This document shows positions 9,074-17,014 of a DNA stretch of 64,000 nucleotides, one piece after another. Both the position numbers and the translations under genes were made by a program. The DNA comes from Bradyrhizobium sp. WD16 (lineage in GTDB: Bacteria; Pseudomonadota; Alphaproteobacteria; Rhizobiales; Xanthobacteraceae). Every line of letters begins with the position of its first letter. Positions within the stretch are counted from its first letter, which is position 1. The notes under the pieces are model-generated. The model ran no database searches, had not been told where the DNA came from, and was given only the letters and a program-made list of their open reading frames with translations. Location: contig NZ_CP028908.1 of the NCBI RefSeq assembly GCF_024181725.1, positions 3,275,501-3,339,500 on the forward strand, read 5' to 3'.

Positions 9074-9910
9074 ATGCTCTTTCGCTATCTGACGATGTCG
9101 CTGGCCGGGCTGGCGGCGCTGGCCGCCGGCGGGAGTGCCGCATTCGCCCAGTCGTGCCAGCCGAAGGTGCCGGCCGCCGAGCTGATCAAGCCCGGCAAGC
9201 TGGTGATGTCGGTCAACCCGACGCTGCCGCCGCTGCAATTCGTCGAGTCCAGCGGCGCGTTGAAGGGGATGCGCATCGAGCTCGGCACCGAGATTGCGCG
9301 CCGCCTGTGTCTGGAGCCGGAATATATCCGGATCGAATTTTCGGCGATGATTCCCGGGCTGCAGTCCGGCCGCTGGGACATGATCAATACCGGCATCTTC
9401 TTCACCGAGGAGCGGGCGAAGACGATGCAGATGATCCCTTACGAAAATCAGGCGATCAGTGTCTCCGTCGAGCGCGGCTCGCCGCTGAAGATCGCGAGCA
9501 GGGATGACCTGGCCGGCCTGTCGATCGGCGTCGAGCTCGGCGGTTTCGAGGAGAGCAAGACGAGGCTGCTCGACAAGGAGCTGCGCGAGGCCGGCAAGGC
9601 CGGCCTGACCATCCGCACCTTCGACAACTTCGCGCTGGCCTTCCAGGCGCTGCGCGCCGGCCAGGTTCAGGGCGTGGTGTCGATCGACGCGGTCGCCAAG
9701 GAATACGACGGACGCGGCGACTTCAAATGGGCGATCAGCGGCCTCTATCCCGCACCGGTCTCGGTGGCGTTCAAGAGCCCGGTTCTGGCGGATGCCGTCT
9801 CGGCCGTGTTCAAGGAGATGAAGGCGGACGGGTCGTTGAAGAAGCTGTTCGATTCCTACGGACTGCCGGTGATCGCCGGCGACTATGCGGTGAAGGGGCC
9901 GAACCGCTAG
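9074..9910 (+). CDS. Amino-acid-type ABC transporter substrate-binding protein
   Basis: About 278 residues from ATG 9074, chosen because CAGGGGGT sits just upstream and the protein then opens with a clean signal peptide (LTMSLAGLAALAAGGSAAFA, cleaved before QSCQP). The mature part is a SBP_bac_3 domain: GKLVMSVNPTLPPLQF, then GMRIELGTEIARRL, then GRWDMINTGIFFTEERAK. It works in the periplasm with the permease at 10165 and the ATPase at 14741. Its TAG stop is formed by the first bases of a hairpin repeat, so the C-terminus may have been set by insertion of that element. Ligand unknown; the neighbouring enzymes suggest an imino or amino acid. Confidence 0.9.
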   Translation: MLFRYLTMSLAGLAALAAGGSAAFAQSCQPKVPAAELIKPGKLVMSVNPTLPPLQFVESSGALKGMRIELGTEIARRLCLEPEYIRIEFSAMIPGLQSGRWDMINTGIFFTEERAKTMQMIPYENQAISVSVERGSPLKIASRDDLAGLSIGVELGGFEESKTRLLDKELREAGKAGLTIRTFDNFALAFQALRAGQVQGVVSIDAVAKEYDGRGDFKWAISGLYPAPVSVAFKSPVLADAVSAVFKEMKADGSLKKLFDSYGLPVIAGDYAVKGPNR

Positions 9911-9979
9911 TGTCCTGTCTCCGAATTACCGCTTCGTTTGCCTCACCCTCGCACGGTCATTCGGAGACATCGGGACACT
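9909..9979. repeat. Type A hairpin element
   Basis: About 71 bp with outer arms AGTGTCC / GGGACACT and an inner stem GTCTCCGAATTACCG / CGGTCATTCGGAGAC (14 of 15 paired). A second copy, with the loop in reverse orientation, is at 39346-39416. Its first bases contribute the TAG stop of the gene before it. Confidence 0.85.
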
Positions 9980-9983
9980 CGAG

Positions 9984-10051
9984 TGGTGGATCTGACGCTC
10001 GTTTCAGTATTGCAGCGAGTTTTTCGAACGAGCGTCAGATCCAAAACCGCA
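9984..10051. repeat. Type B hairpin element
   Basis: A stem GGATCTGACGCTCGTT / AACGAGCGTCAGATCC encloses a ~23-nt loop; the outer right end reads AAAACCGCAC. Further type B copies are at 29895, 39417 and 44516. It follows the type A element directly. Confidence 0.85.
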
Positions 10052-10096
10052 CCGGAATCATGATGATGCTGCTGTCCCTTTGGTTCTAACGTTGGT
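10052..10096. repeat. Conserved linker and truncated type C element
   Basis: The linker GGAATCATGATGATGCTG, also present between type B and C elements at 44590-44607 and in reverse at 29877-29894, is followed by one arm of a type C element (TGTCCCTTTGGTTCTAACGTT). The second arm is missing, so this is a decayed B-linker-C composite. Confidence 0.7.
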
Positions 10097-10164
10097 TTAG
10101 GCGCGCCCGACAGGCGCGACGATCGTCTCATTCCGGATCTCTCGGCCGTCTGGACCTTTCGACC

Positions 10165-10857
10165 ATGGCGCATTGGAACTGGCCCGGCTTCTTCGGGTAT
10201 CTATTCAATCCTTTCATCCTCGGCGGCGTTCTCACCACGGTTCTGCTGACCGCGGTGTCGCTGGTGTGCGGCTTCGCCCTGGGCTTCGTCCTCGCCTTGA
10301 TGCGACGCGCACCGCTGCGGCCGGTCCAGGCCGCCGCCAAGTTCTATATCTGGCTGTTCCGGGGCACGCCGCTGCTCGTCCAGCTCATCGTGATCTACAC
10401 GGCGCTGCCGCAGCTCGGCATCCGCTTTTCGGTGGTCGAGGCCGCGCTGCTGGGGTTGTCGCTCAACGAGGCCGCCTACCTTGCCGAGATCATCCGCGCC
10501 GGCATCGAGGCCGTGCCCGAAGGCCAGGTTCGCGCGGCGCGCGCGCTCGGCATGAGCGAGCGCCAGATCATGCGCCACATCGTCATGCCGCAGGCGTTCA
10601 AGGTCATCATCCCGCCGCTCGGCAACTCCGTGAACGGCCTGCTCAAGACGACGTCGGTGACCTCGGTCATCTCCATGGAGGAGCTTCTGCGTCGCACCCA
10701 GGTGCTGATCCAGGAGCGCTTCATGGTGCTCGAACTGTTTGCCGTCGCAGCGATCTACTACCTGCTGCTCACCACGCTGTGGGACCTCGTCCAGCGCCGC
10801 ATCGAGCGGCATTTCGGCCGGTCCGGCGCCGAAATCGCGGCTGCCGACCGGCGTTGA
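10165..10857 (+). CDS. Amino-acid ABC transporter permease (HisM/GlnP type)
   Basis: 230-residue inner-membrane protein of the polar-amino-acid permease family. FRGTPLLVQL (~residues 68-77) is the hallmark motif, and the EAA loop is ARALGMSERQIMRHIVMPQAFKVIIPPLGN (~129-158). About five membrane segments are seen. Only one permease is encoded in this cluster, so it probably forms a homodimer. It works with the binding protein at 9074 and the ATPase at 14741, with the catabolic enzymes inserted between. Confidence 0.92.
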   Translation: MAHWNWPGFFGYLFNPFILGGVLTTVLLTAVSLVCGFALGFVLALMRRAPLRPVQAAAKFYIWLFRGTPLLVQLIVIYTALPQLGIRFSVVEAALLGLSLNEAAYLAEIIRAGIEAVPEGQVRAARALGMSERQIMRHIVMPQAFKVIIPPLGNSVNGLLKTTSVTSVISMEELLRRTQVLIQERFMVLELFAVAAIYYLLLTTLWDLVQRRIERHFGRSGAEIAAADRR

Positions 10858-10890
10858 CCCATCAGCAAAGCCCGATAAGGAACGAATAGA

Positions 10891-11781
10891 ATGACGAAGA
10901 ATTTTCGCGGCGTCTTCACCGTAATGATCACGCCGCTCGACGCCGGCGGCGCGGTCGATACCGGCGCGCTCGCGGCGTTCACCGACTGGCAGATTCGCCA
11001 GGGCATTCACGGCCTCATTCCGCTGGGTTCGACCGGAGAATTCCTGTCGCTGAGCGAGGACGAGCGCGACGCCGTGATCCGCACCGTGGTCGGGACTGCG
11101 GCCGGCCGCGTCCCGGTGCTGATCGGGACCGGCGCCGAAGACACCCGCGAGGCCGTCCGGCTCAGCCGCAAGGCCGAGGCCATGGGCGCCGACGGCGTCA
11201 TGATCATCCCGCCGTTCTATTCGACCCCGACCGACGACGAACTGGTGCATCATTACGCCGCCATCGCGGCGGCGATCTCGGTACCGATCATGGTCTACAA
11301 CAACCCGGCGACGGCCAATGTCGACCTCAAGCCGGAGCTGGTGGCCCGTATCGCCGCCATCGCCGGCTGCGACTACATCAAGGAATCGACGCTGGAGGTG
11401 ACGCGCGTGCGCGACATCATCCGTCTGGCGGGCAGCGACATGACCGTCTTCGGCGGCATCCTCGGCTTCGAGTCCTTCGTCATGGGCGCCCAGGGCTGGG
11501 TGGCGGTAGCCTCCAACGTCGCGCCGGCGGCGATGACGCGGATCTTCGAGCTGGTGGCCGACGAGCACAAGATCGACGAGGCGCGCGCGCTCTATCTGAA
11601 ATGGTTGCCGGTCATCGAGGCGGTAGGCGGGCAGGCCTATGTCGCCGGTACCAAGTCGCTGCTGACCCATATGGGATTGCAGGCGGGAGCGCCGCGGCCG
11701 CCGCGTCTGCCGCTGCCGGCGGCGCAGGATGGCGCCATGAAGCGGCTGGTCGAGGCTTTCGGCCTGAAGTTCGGGGCGTGA
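10891..11781 (+). CDS. Dihydrodipicolinate synthase (DapA)-family lyase/deaminase
   Basis: 296-residue TIM-barrel class I aldolase-type enzyme. The Schiff-base lysine is K164 in DYIKEST; the oxyacid-binding loop is PLGSTGEF (~43-50); and the conserved tyrosine is in MVYNNP (~135). The arginine of true DapA (YNVPGRT) is replaced (YNNPATA), so lysine synthesis is unlikely. Members of this family next to D-hydroxyproline dehydrogenases act as 1-pyrroline-4-hydroxy-2-carboxylate deaminases, and others cleave keto-sugar acids. The neighbouring triple-fusion dehydrogenase and amino-acid importer favour the former role. It is preceded by AAGGAACG and lies 33 bp after the permease gene. Confidence 0.85.
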   Translation: MTKNFRGVFTVMITPLDAGGAVDTGALAAFTDWQIRQGIHGLIPLGSTGEFLSLSEDERDAVIRTVVGTAAGRVPVLIGTGAEDTREAVRLSRKAEAMGADGVMIIPPFYSTPTDDELVHHYAAIAAAISVPIMVYNNPATANVDLKPELVARIAAIAGCDYIKESTLEVTRVRDIIRLAGSDMTVFGGILGFESFVMGAQGWVAVASNVAPAAMTRIFELVADEHKIDEARALYLKWLPVIEAVGGQAYVAGTKSLLTHMGLQAGAPRPPRLPLPAAQDGAMKRLVEAFGLKFGA

Positions 11782-11804
11782 GATGAAGCGGAGGGTGGTG
11801 CGCC

Positions 11805-14714
11805 GTGGCCGCGGTTGACGTCCCCGCCGTGGCGCGTGGCACGGTTCGCGTCGAGATTGACGGCGCTCCGGTGCAGGTTCCGGCGGGGCTGAGCGTTGCG
11901 GCCGCGCTGACCGGTCTTGGCACCAGTGCCTTCGCAACCGATATCGGCGGGGCGCCGCGCGGCGTCTTCTGCGGCATGGGGGCGTGCCACGACTGTCTCG
12001 TCACCGTGAATGGCCGTCTCGGTCAGCGCGCCTGCATGACGGCCGTCCGTGACGGCATGACGATCGCGCGTCCAAGGCCGCGGCCCGATCTGTCCGATCC
12101 GACCCTCGCCGATATCTGCGATGTCCCGGCGGCGCTGCCGCGCCGGCACATGGATGTCCTGGTGATCGGCGCCGGTCCTGGCGGGTTGGCGGCGGCGGAA
12201 GCCGCCGCGGCCGCGGGCGCCTCGGTGACGGTCGTCGACGAGCGCACCTCGCCGGGTGGCCAGTATTACAAGCAGCCCGCAACCGCTCTCGCCGCGGCGC
12301 GTGTCGGGCGCGACGTGCAGGCGGCGGCGGGGCGTGACCTGATCGGCCGCGTCATCGAGCGCGGCGTCGCACTGCTCGCCGGAACGCTGGTGTGGGGCGG
12401 CGCCCGGGAGGAGGGCGGGCTCTCGATCGGATGCTACGGAGCCGACGGGGCATTTTACTGCCGGCCCCGGATGCTGATCATTGCGACCGGCGCCTTCGAG
12501 CGGCCGCGCCCGATTCCCGGCTGGACGCTGCCGGGGGTGATGACCACCGGTGCGGCCCAGGGGCTGCTCCGCAGCTACGGCACCGTGCCCGGTCGGCGCA
12601 TGATCGTGGCTGGAAACGGCCCGCTCAACCTGCAGGTGGCGAGCGAGATCTTGGCGGCAGGCGGCGACGTGGCAGCGGTGGTCGACGTCGCGCCAGCGCC
12701 GTGGACCCGGCCGGCCGAAGTGCTGGCAATGCTGGCCGCCGACGCCGGATCGTCGCTGCGTGGCCTGCGCCTCGTCGCCGCTCTGCGGCAGGCCGGCGTT
12801 CCGATGCTGTGGGCGAGCGAGATCGAAGCCATCGAGGGCGGCGATCACGCCACCGGCGTGCGGATCCGCGGCGCTTCGGGCGTGTCCCGCCTCGCCGCAG
12901 ATACCGTGCTGCTCGGCGGCGGCTTCACCCCGGCCAACGAATTGTCGCGGCTGCTCGGCTGCCGTCATGTCGTCGCCGGCGGCGGGCTGAAGGCGCTCAC
13001 CGCGGAGGACGGCGCAACCTCTCTCGCCGATGTTCACGTGATCGGCGAGGCGGCCCGCTTCGCCGGAGCCCAGGTCGCGCTTGCCGAGGGCCGGCTGGCC
13101 GGTCAGGCGGTGGCGGCCAAGCTCGGACTGAGGGCGGGCGCCGATTCCGGCACGGCGGCGCGGCTCGCCCGGGCAAAACGTTTTCAGACGGCGCTGTGGC
13201 GGGCGTTCGCGCCCGCGCGCGGCGGCGAGGCGCAGATCGCGCCCGAGACCGTCGTCTGTCGTTGCGAGGGCGTGACCGCAGGCCAGCTCGCCGAACTCAT
13301 CGCGTCCGGCGCGCGCGACATCGCCACGTTGAAGCGGTTGTCGCGCGCCGGCATGGGGCGCTGCCAGAGCCGCTACTGTGCCGGCACCGTGGCCGGGATG
13401 ATCGGCGAGGACGGCGGGGGCGGAGAGACGGCAGGCTTCCTCGCGCCGCAGATGCCGCTGCGGCCGATCCCGCTCGCGGCGCTGGCGGTGGAGAAGCCGG
13501 AATGGGGCGGGCACAGGCGGGCATGGCTGCCGCAGACCTCACCGCGAGCGGACGTCGAGCCGCTGGCGGCGACGAAGGCGGCGACGGTCGTGATCGGCGC
13601 CGGCATCTGTGGATTGGCGACGGCGCTGTTTCTCGCCCGCGGCGGCGAGGACGTGGTGGTGGTCGATCGCGCCCAGCCCAACGCCCTCGCCTCGGGCGGC
13701 AATGCCGGCAGCCTTCACGCCCAGCTTTTGTCCTTCGACCATGGCGCCCGCGCCGAAGCCGGCGGCGGACCGGCGGTCCGCACCCTGCCGCTGCAGCGGG
13801 ATTCGATCGCGCTGTGGGCCGAGATGCAGCGCGATTTCGGCGTCGATTTCGAAATGAAGATCACCGGCGGGCTGATGGTCGGCGAGACGCCGGCGCATCT
13901 GCGCTTTCTCGAGGCCAAGGCCGCGGCCGAACGCAGCGTCGGGATCGATTGCGAGGTCATTGACCGAACCATGCTGCGCCGGATCGAGCCGGCGCTGTCC
14001 GACCGTTTCATCGGCGCGGCCTTCTGTCCGCAGGAGGGCAAGATCAATCCCCTGCTGGCGACGCAGGCGGTGCTGCGGGCGGCGCGGGCCGCAGGCGCCC
14101 AGGTCTTCTCGGGCGCGGAGGTGCGCGCGATCGAGCAGGTGGCGGAAGGCTTCCGGGTGGCGACGTCGCGCGGCTCGATCACCGCCCGCCGCGTCGTCAA
14201 CGCCGCCGGCGCCTTCGCCTCGCGGATCGGCGCCATGCTCGGCGTCGATGTGCCGGTGTTCGGCGCGCCGTTGCAGATGGTGGTGACCGAGGCGGCCGCG
14301 CCGCTGATCTCCTGCCTTGTCGCCCATGCGGATCGCCACCTCACATTGAAGCAGGCGGCGAACGGCAATTTCATCATCGGCGGCGGCTGGACGGCCGGGC
14401 TCGATCCGGTGCACCAGCATCCCCGTCCGCTGCTGTCGAGCCTCGAAGGCAATCTCTGGGTGGCCCAGCATGTGGTGCCGGCGCTGCGCAAGCTGCATGT
14501 GATCCGGAGTTGGGCGGCGATGAACATCAACATCGACGGCGCGCCGATCATCGGCGAGCACCCCGACCGTCGGGGATTCTTCACGGTGGCGACATCCAAT
14601 GGCTACACCCTCGGCCCCCTGGTCGGGCGGTTGACGGCGCGCCTCGTCAGGGGCCGCGACCCCGGACGCGATCTCGTGCCCTTCGCCATCTCCCGCTTCG
14701 TCAAAGACCGGTAA
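11805..14714 (+). CDS. Three-component FAD/Fe-S dehydrogenase fused in one chain (hydroxyproline/opine dehydrogenase-like)
   Basis: 969 residues in three parts. Residues ~1-100 are a small [2Fe-2S] ferredoxin-like domain (C56, C61, C64 and C77 in FCGMGACHDC...QRAC). Residues ~115-540 are an NAD/FAD-type oxidoreductase (GAGPGG at 122-127) ending in a BFD-like [2Fe-2S] module (C485-x-C487, C520, C525). Residues ~590-969 are a DAO-family FAD oxidase/dehydrogenase (second GxGxxG at 598-603). In relatives these are the separate gamma, alpha and beta subunits of opine oxidase, HcnABC or D-hydroxyproline dehydrogenase. The start is GTG 11805. With the DapA-like enzyme 23 bp upstream it probably oxidises an imported D-amino or imino acid, passing electrons to the respiratory chain. 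Confidence 0.88.
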   Translation: MAAVDVPAVARGTVRVEIDGAPVQVPAGLSVAAALTGLGTSAFATDIGGAPRGVFCGMGACHDCLVTVNGRLGQRACMTAVRDGMTIARPRPRPDLSDPTLADICDVPAALPRRHMDVLVIGAGPGGLAAAEAAAAAGASVTVVDERTSPGGQYYKQPATALAAARVGRDVQAAAGRDLIGRVIERGVALLAGTLVWGGAREEGGLSIGCYGADGAFYCRPRMLIIATGAFERPRPIPGWTLPGVMTTGAAQGLLRSYGTVPGRRMIVAGNGPLNLQVASEILAAGGDVAAVVDVAPAPWTRPAEVLAMLAADAGSSLRGLRLVAALRQAGVPMLWASEIEAIEGGDHATGVRIRGASGVSRLAADTVLLGGGFTPANELSRLLGCRHVVAGGGLKALTAEDGATSLADVHVIGEAARFAGAQVALAEGRLAGQAVAAKLGLRAGADSGTAARLARAKRFQTALWRAFAPARGGEAQIAPETVVCRCEGVTAGQLAELIASGARDIATLKRLSRAGMGRCQSRYCAGTVAGMIGEDGGGGETAGFLAPQMPLRPIPLAALAVEKPEWGGHRRAWLPQTSPRADVEPLAATKAATVVIGAGICGLATALFLARGGEDVVVVDRAQPNALASGGNAGSLHAQLLSFDHGARAEAGGGPAVRTLPLQRDSIALWAEMQRDFGVDFEMKITGGLMVGETPAHLRFLEAKAAAERSVGIDCEVIDRTMLRRIEPALSDRFIGAAFCPQEGKINPLLATQAVLRAARAAGAQVFSGAEVRAIEQVAEGFRVATSRGSITARRVVNAAGAFASRIGAMLGVDVPVFGAPLQMVVTEAAAPLISCLVAHADRHLTLKQAANGNFIIGGGWTAGLDPVHQHPRPLLSSLEGNLWVAQHVVPALRKLHVIRSWAAMNINIDGAPIIGEHPDRRGFFTVATSNGYTLGPLVGRLTARLVRGRDPGRDLVPFAISRFVKDR

Positions 14715-14740
14715 TCCGGGTTCGATAACAAGGATCGTCA

Positions 14741-15469
14741 ATGATCGAGATATCCGGCGTCAGCAAATATTACGGCGACTTCCCGGTGCTGAAGAACTGC
14801 TCCACGCGCGTCGGCAAGGGCGAGGTGGTGGTGGTTTGCGGTCCCTCCGGCTCGGGCAAGTCGACCCTGATCAAATGCGTCAACGCCCTCGAGCCCTTTC
14901 AGAAGGGGTCAATCCGGGTCCATGGCATCGACGTCGGCGATCCGGCCACGGACCTCGGCAGCCTGCGCAGCCGCGTCGGCATGGTGTTTCAGAATTTCGA
15001 GCTGTTTCCGCACCTGACCGTCCTCGACAACGTCATGCTGGCGCAGCAGATCGTGCTCGGCCGCAGTGGAGATGCCGCACGGATGAAGGCCATGATGCTG
15101 CTCGATCGGGTCGGCCTCGCCGATCACGGGCCGAAATATCCTGCGCAGCTCTCCGGCGGCCAGCAGCAGCGGGTGGCGATCGCGCGGGCGCTGGCCATGG
15201 ATCCGATGGCGATGCTGTTCGACGAGCCGACCTCGGCGCTCGATCCGGAGATGATCGCGGAGGTGCTGGAGGTGATGACCGGTCTGGCGCGGGAGGGCAT
15301 GACCATGATGGTCGTGACCCATGAGATGGGTTTCGCCCGTCGCGTCGCCAGCAGGGTGATCTTCATCGACCAAGGCGAGATCGTCGAGGACGAGCCGACC
15401 GAAGCGTTCTTCTCCGCCCGCCGCAATCCACGGACGGAGGCATTTCTCGGCAAGATCCTTCAGCACTGA
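14741..15469 (+). CDS. Amino-acid ABC transporter ATP-binding protein (GlnQ/HisP type)
   Basis: 242-residue ATPase with Walker [10 protein letters not shown] (~residue 34), Q-loop [14 protein letters not shown], signature [15 protein letters not shown], Walker [16 protein letters not shown] and H-loop VTHEMGFA, all typical of polar-amino-acid importers. It lies 26 bp after the fusion dehydrogenase gene with AAGGA at Shine-Dalgarno distance. It closes the cluster and completes the importer formed by the products at 9074 and 10165. Confidence 0.93.
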   Translation: MIEISGVSKYYGDFPVLKNCSTRVGKGEVVVVCGPSGSGKSTLIKCVNALEPFQKGSIRVHGIDVGDPATDLGSLRSRVGMVFQNFELFPHLTVLDNVMLAQQIVLGRSGDAARMKAMMLLDRVGLADHGPKYPAQLSGGQQQRVAIARALAMDPMAMLFDEPTSALDPEMIAEVLEVMTGLAREGMTMMVVTHEMGFARRVASRVIFIDQGEIVEDEPTEAFFSARRNPRTEAFLGKILQH

Positions 15470-15556
15470 GGCGGCCGTTTTCGGCGCGGGCGGCCTCGCC
15501 AGGGTGCGCGCAACGGCGAATTGTGCAACGATGCGGCAAGCCGGAGTCGCCATCTC

Positions 15557-16486
15557 ATGCCGAAGAAGCGCAACAACAAGTCCCTGACCGATGAGCTCAA
15601 GCCCTATGTGGTGCCGTTTCGCTCCGACGGCAGCCGCTCCTTCCGCCTCAAGACCCATCGCACCGACGAGCGGGGCGGCCTCGACAAGGAGGCGGCGACC
15701 GCCATCATCGAGGCCAATCGGCAGCGGCTCTCCGACCTGCAGGAGCGGCTCTACGCCACCGATCGCTGGGCGGTGCTGCTGATCTTCCAGGGCATGGATG
15801 CCGCCGGCAAGGACAGCGCCATCGACGCGGTGTTTTCCGGCGTCAACCCACAGGGCGTCGACGTGGCGAGCTTCAAGGTGCCGTCGACGCTGGAGCTCAA
15901 CCATGATTTCCTGTGGCGCGCCAGCGCGCGGCTGCCGCAGCGCGGCCGGCTCGGCATCTTCAACCGCTCCTATTACGAGGAGTGCCTGGTGGTTCGCGTC
16001 CATCGCCCCGTGCTGGCGAAGCAGAAGCTGCCGCCGCCGCTGCTGACCAGGAACATCTGGCGCGAGCGCTTCGAGGACATCAACGGCTTCGAGCGCTATC
16101 TGTCGCGCAATGGCACGCTGGTCCTGAAGTTCTTCCTCAACGTCTCCAAGGAGGAGCAGCGCCAGCGTTTCCTCGATCGGCTGGAGCAGCCGGGCAAGCG
16201 CTGGAAATTCTCCATGGACGACGTTGCCGAGCGCAAATTGTGGGACAAGTATCAGGCGGCCTATCAGGATGTGATCGCCCACACCTCGACCGACATGGCG
16301 CCCTGGCACGTGGTGCCGGCCGACCACAAGTGGTTTGCCCGCGTGGTGATCAGTTCGACCATCGTCAGCGCGCTCGAAAAGCTCGACCTGCACTTTCCCA
16401 AAATCGACAAGGCTGAACTGCCGGAATACGAACGGGTGCGGGTCGCCCTCGAGGCGGAAGGCAAGCGGCGCGGCAAGGGCAAATAG
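15557..16486 (+). CDS. Polyphosphate kinase 2 family protein
   Basis: 309 residues from ATG 15557 (MPKKRNNKS). The P-loop kinase fold carries Walker A FQGMDAAGKDS (~residues 77-87), the Walker B/lid region FNRSYYEECLVVRVHRP and ERFEDINGFERYL. PPK2 enzymes move phosphate between polyphosphate and nucleotides in the cytosol. The sequence fits the single-domain subfamily annotated as polyphosphate:nucleotide phosphotransferase; which nucleotide (AMP, ADP or GDP) cannot be told from the motifs alone. It appears to be a stand-alone gene between the ABC cluster and the leu leader. Confidence 0.9.
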   Translation: MPKKRNNKSLTDELKPYVVPFRSDGSRSFRLKTHRTDERGGLDKEAATAIIEANRQRLSDLQERLYATDRWAVLLIFQGMDAAGKDSAIDAVFSGVNPQGVDVASFKVPSTLELNHDFLWRASARLPQRGRLGIFNRSYYEECLVVRVHRPVLAKQKLPPPLLTRNIWRERFEDINGFERYLSRNGTLVLKFFLNVSKEEQRQRFLDRLEQPGKRWKFSMDDVAERKLWDKYQAAYQDVIAHTSTDMAPWHVVPADHKWFARVVISSTIVSALEKLDLHFPKIDKAELPEYERVRVALEAEGKRRGKGK

Positions 16487-16750
16487 TCGGGGGCGGTCGT
16501 CCGGGCGGTTGAAGGCCTGGTCGGGCGCCGGTGCCGGAGGAGCGGTGTCCGGAGCCCTCCGGGGAGATAGGACAGTGGTATTGACCCATGTGCGAGCCGC
16601 TCGCAAAAGCGGCTTTCCCTTCGCGCCGGCTTGCCTTACAAGACCACCTGCGCTGGCAACCAGCCGTAAACCCTTTGCGCCGAGACTTGTCCTGATCGCG
16701 GGTCAGGTTTCGGACGGGATCCGCTGGACCTCTTGAGGTGGGCCGGGCGT

Positions 16751-16909
16751 ATGGACAACAGGTCACGGGACCGGTTTGAGATGATGCGCAAGTTGGGCCA
16801 GTTCAGCCAGACGTCGGCGGCGATCGCCGCGCGGCCGGCTGCACGCCTGCGCCTCGCCGGAGCGCCCGGGCTTCTGTCCGGCGGGCTTCTGCTTCTTAGC
16901 TGCCCCTGA
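16751..16909 (+). CDS. Leucine-rich leader peptide of leuA (attenuation)
   Basis: A 52-codon reading frame with a good ribosome-binding site (GAGGTGGG, 8 bp before the ATG). It ends in ...APGLLSGGLLLLSCP before a TGA that lies 105 bp upstream of leuA. Six of the last 13 residues are leucine. Four use CTT, a codon expected to be uncommon in GC-rich genomes, as expected for a ribosome-stalling control region. The stop codon lies inside the left arm of a stable hairpin. Leucine leader peptides upstream of leuA have been predicted in other alphaproteobacteria. No other function is likely. Confidence 0.72.
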   Translation: MDNRSRDRFEMMRKLGQFSQTSAAIAARPAARLRLAGAPGLLSGGLLLLSCP

Positions 16910-16944
16910 GGCCGGCTGGGCGTCTGCGCCTGGGCCTTCAGGGG
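16903..16944 (+). promoter_or_regulatory. Attenuator-type hairpin in the leuA leader
   Basis: Arms CCCCTGAGGCC (16903-16913) and GGGCCTTCAGGGG (16932-16944) pair with one bulge, and the left arm contains the leader-peptide stop codon. A ribosome stalled on the leucine codons, or one that reaches the stop, would change whether this stem forms. No clear T-run follows, so termination might involve an alternative stem or Rho. Confidence 0.55.
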
Positions 16945-17014
16945 AACAGCGGAACCACCCCCTCCCACGAGCGCCCAACCCGATGTGGCGCGACAGTTTC
17001 TAGGAAGCCAGCCG

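Noticed and set aside
11637-13514. 625-codon minus-strand frame opposite the fusion dehydrogenase
   Set aside because: Low-complexity shadow of a gene whose cofactor motifs are all intact on the plus strand.
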